Source: Streptomyces justiciae
Lineage (GTDB): Bacteria; Actinomycetota; Actinomycetes; Streptomycetales; Streptomycetaceae
Direction: 5' to 3'
NCBI RefSeq assembly: GCF_015163075.1
Contig: NZ_JADDXU010000004.1
Span: forward strand, 1-64,000
DNA length: 64,000 nucleotides
Positions 62,268 to 64,000 of this stretch are shown one piece after another. Position 1 is the first letter of the stretch. Each line of letters begins with the position of its first letter. The position numbers and the translations under genes were made by a program. The notes below the pieces were generated by a model. That model did no database searches. It saw only the letters and a list, made by a program, of their open reading frames with translations, and was not told where the DNA came from.

Positions 62268-63469
62268 GGGGTCCGATCTTCTGGTTCCGGTGCGATGGGG
62301 TAGAGGGGGAGTCGGGTGGTCACCTGGAAACCGCCCCCGACGCGATGACCGGCGTCGAGGGCGCCGCCGACCGAGTGGGCCCGCTCGCGCATGCCGATGA
62401 GGCCGAAACCCTGCCCCGGCCCGTCGGCGGGGGTCCTCGCGGTGCCGTCGTCGGTGACGGTGACGGTCAGCTGGTCCACGGCGTACCGGAGACGCACCCG
62501 CGCCGCCTTGGCCGCGGCGTGCTTGGTGACGTTCGTCAGCGCCTCCTGCACGATCCGGTACGCCGTCAGGTCCACCCCCGGCGACAGCGGGCGCGGCACG
62601 CCCTCGACGGCGACCTCGACGGTGAGCCCGGCCGCCTCGAACGAGCCGGTCAGTTCGGCGAGTTGACCGAGGCCGGGACTCGGCGCGAGCGGAAGGTCGG
62701 GGTCGTCCGCCTGGCGCAGCAGGCCCACGGTCGCCTTCATCTCGCGCAGCGCCGAGGACGTCGTACCGGAGAGATCGGTGAGGATCCGGTGCATCTGCCC
62801 GGGGTGGGTGTGCGCCAGATGGGCCGCCGTGCTCGCCTGGGCGTTGGCCAGGGTCAGATGATGGGCGACGACGTCGTGCAGCTCGCGGGCGATGCGCATG
62901 CGTTCCTCGGCGACCCGGTGCCGGGCCTCCTTCTCCCGGCTCCGCTCGGCGAACTCGGCGCGGGCCTGCACGGCCTCGACATAGGCGTCCCGGAGCCGGA
63001 CCGCGGTGCCGGTGGCGACCGGCAGCAGCAACCAGGCGGCGGGGCCTACCGTCGTCAACGGCCAGGGACGGTCGAGGGGATCGGTGAGGAACCCCATGAC
63101 GGTGAGCAGGGCGAGCGTGCCGAAGAAGGCGAACCGGGTGGTCCCGCGGTCGGTGACCAGGGCCAGCCGGAAGAGCCCGAGGATGAGCGGCCCCATGACC
63201 AGGGGCGTGAGCAGATGGCCGAGGGCGGCGGCCCCCGCGGTGCACAGCGCGGTGACCGCGACGACCGTCCGCGGCCGGCTGCGCTGCCAGAACAGGGAGC
63301 CACAGGCGAGGGCGGCGAGCGCGATCGTGGGCCACACCGCGTCCGGCTGCCGCTCGTGCGGGAGGCGGATCTCGCTGCCGAGCAGGAAACACGCGAACAG
63401 CAGGGCAGCCGTCATCGTGTCCACGGTGCGGGCGCGCTCGTCCGCGTAACGCTGCCAGGGGATGCTCAT
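62264..63469 (-). CDS. HisKA_3-type sensor histidine kinase
   Basis: 401 residues from ATG 63469 with GGAAGG upstream. The N-terminal ~150 residues hold four to five membrane segments with little outside loop, a membrane-embedded sensor. HisKA_3: H198 in IARELHDVVAHHLTL. HATPase: N box RIVQEALTNVTKHA, G box GQGFGLIGMRERA. Partner of the NarL-type regulator it overlaps. The frame stays open far upstream, but that part is not protein-like. Confidence 0.93.
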   Translation of the reverse strand: MSIPWQRYADERARTVDTMTAALLFACFLLGSEIRLPHERQPDAVWPTIALAALACGSLFWQRSRPRTVVAVTALCTAGAAALGHLLTPLVMGPLILGLFRLALVTDRGTTRFAFFGTLALLTVMGFLTDPLDRPWPLTTVGPAAWLLLPVATGTAVRLRDAYVEAVQARAEFAERSREKEARHRVAEERMRIARELHDVVAHHLTLANAQASTAAHLAHTHPGQMHRILTDLSGTTSSALREMKATVGLLRQADDPDLPLAPSPGLGQLAELTGSFEAAGLTVEVAVEGVPRPLSPGVDLTAYRIVQEALTNVTKHAAAKAARVRLRYAVDQLTVTVTDDGTARTPADGPGQGFGLIGMRERAHSVGGALDAGHRVGGGFQVTTRLPLYPIAPEPEDRTP

Positions 63470-63810
63470 CGCGCCTTCCGGTCGGGTCCTCGGGACCATC
63501 ATCCAGACCGGGACCGCCCGGCGCGGGGACGCGCCCGGGGACGGACCCCGCGGGTCGTGGACCCGGTCGAGGCCACCGCTCCAGACTCTCCGCGCCAGAA
63601 CGCTCATGTCGTCGTCCGGCTGCCGTCGATCCCGGCTACTGAGTCCGCAGTACGCGCCCTCGCGCCCATCGTCCCCGCGCAGCACGGCCCGCACAGTGCA
63701 GCGGGCTACACCACCGGTCCGGGAGCACACACCCTCGTGGCGGTGATCGCGCACCGGAATCGTGGACGGCACAAGGTCAATGCGGTTCACCGTCCCGGAA
63801 GGACACCCCG
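63470..63810. other. 341-base gap without a recognised feature
   Basis: Between the kinase gene and a small membrane-protein gene. An open frame on the minus strand continues through it from the kinase but shows no protein-like composition (Arg/Pro/Asp runs) and no start with an SD. It should hold divergent promoters, though I see no clear boxes or repeats. Confidence 0.5.
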
Positions 63811-63987
63811 ATGAAGCCCCTGCTGTCCTCGCGCCCCGTGCTGTGGTTCCTGTTCCTGTTCAACCTCGCCGTCGCCGCGGCGGCGCCCCTCCTCGTGGAC
63901 GGCGCGCAGGCCGTCATGACCGGCGTCGGCATGGGCGTCGTCTCGCTCGGGGCGGGGGTGAGTCTGCTGCGGACGCGAGACCACTGA
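63811..63987 (+). CDS. Small membrane protein
   Basis: 58 residues: MKPLLSSRPVLWFLFLFNLA and then two hydrophobic stretches with a short charged end LLRTRDH. Probably two membrane segments. GGAAGGA lies seven bases before ATG 63811, a strong site that supports translation. It resembles many short, uncharacterised streptomycete membrane proteins. A longer frame starting at 63762 in another register is Arg-rich and rejected. Confidence 0.7.
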   Translation: MKPLLSSRPVLWFLFLFNLAVAAAAPLLVDGAQAVMTGVGMGVVSLGAGVSLLRTRDH

Positions 63988-64000
63988 GGCCCCTCTGACG

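Noticed and set aside
63762..63998. Arg-rich 78-codon frame over the last small gene
   Set aside because: Composition is unlike protein, and the alternative register from 63811 has a strong SD and clear membrane helices.

Overview
The window is a very GC-rich (roughly 70% or more), gene-dense stretch of a Streptomyces (or very close actinomycete) chromosome. The signs are strong G/C bias at third codon positions, frequent GTG starts, several likely leaderless genes, a WhiB-family Fe-S protein, SigB/SigF-type sigma factors with RsbW-like ATPases, a perfect BldD-box match, DUF5133/DUF4032/DUF1206 proteins, and the actinobacterial GlgE alpha-glucan cluster. I see no rRNA, tRNA, CRISPR array, phage genes, insertion sequence or secondary-metabolite megasynthase; it looks like ordinary chromosome-arm content.

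Layout. 1-6.5 kb: a secreted GH95 fucosidase cut by the window edge, an SGNH hydrolase and a giant LuxR (LAL) regulator. 6.5-10 kb: an overlapping three-gene operon coding for a response regulator/Cys-less glutaredoxin-like/TrxR-like fusion, a soluble cNMP-domain histidine kinase and a UBP zinc-finger protein. 10-17 kb: stress and housekeeping genes (USP, DUF4032 kinase-like protein, metallo-hydrolase, AlkB-like dioxygenase) and a TetR/flavin-dehydrogenase pair behind two palindromic operators. 17-22 kb: cell-surface genes (M1 peptidase, L,D-transpeptidase lipoprotein) with a two-component system, then a WhiB protein. 22-30 kb: saccharopine-dehydrogenase-like protein, TetR, a LysG/LysE-type export pair, an MFS exporter, a cNMP-domain protein and an Orn/Lys/Arg-type decarboxylase. 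29.7-37 kb: RsbW-like ATPase, SigB-like sigma factor, DUF1206 membrane protein, a tandem ~55-bp repeat array, a FUSC protein, NDH-2 and another RsbW-like ATPase. 37-51 kb: acyl-CoA synthetase, YbdK-like ligase, then glgB-mak-treS-glgE and, divergently, a degenerate ATPase-like gene coupled to glgX. 51-55 kb: VOC protein, ANTAR protein, a second SigB-like factor, and a MarR-ABC exporter operon. 55-64 kb: a hypothetical gene, a stand-alone hemC, a questin-oxidase-family gene, a secreted NPP1/NLP protein, an ATP-dependent DNA ligase, an SDR/TetR divergent pair, a NarL-type two-component system and a tiny membrane protein.

How the genes fit together. Trehalose becomes maltose (TreS), then maltose-1-phosphate (Mak), then linear alpha-1,4-glucan (GlgE), branched by GlgB and debranched by GlgX. 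A dispersed SigB-type stress network (two sigma genes, two RsbW-like ATPases, a degenerate relative and an ANTAR protein) surrounds it.

Most interesting points. (1) Both SigB-like genes, 22 kb apart and on opposite strands, share an ungapped promoter-leader block (36 of 48 bases identical) that starts a short conserved reading frame. (2) The redox/cyclic-nucleotide/zinc-finger signalling operon has lost every thiol motif its domains normally use. (3) A perfect BldD box and a hairpin-rich leader lie before the anti-sigma-like gene. (4) A degenerate ~55-bp tandem repeat ends in a long hairpin containing a stop codon.
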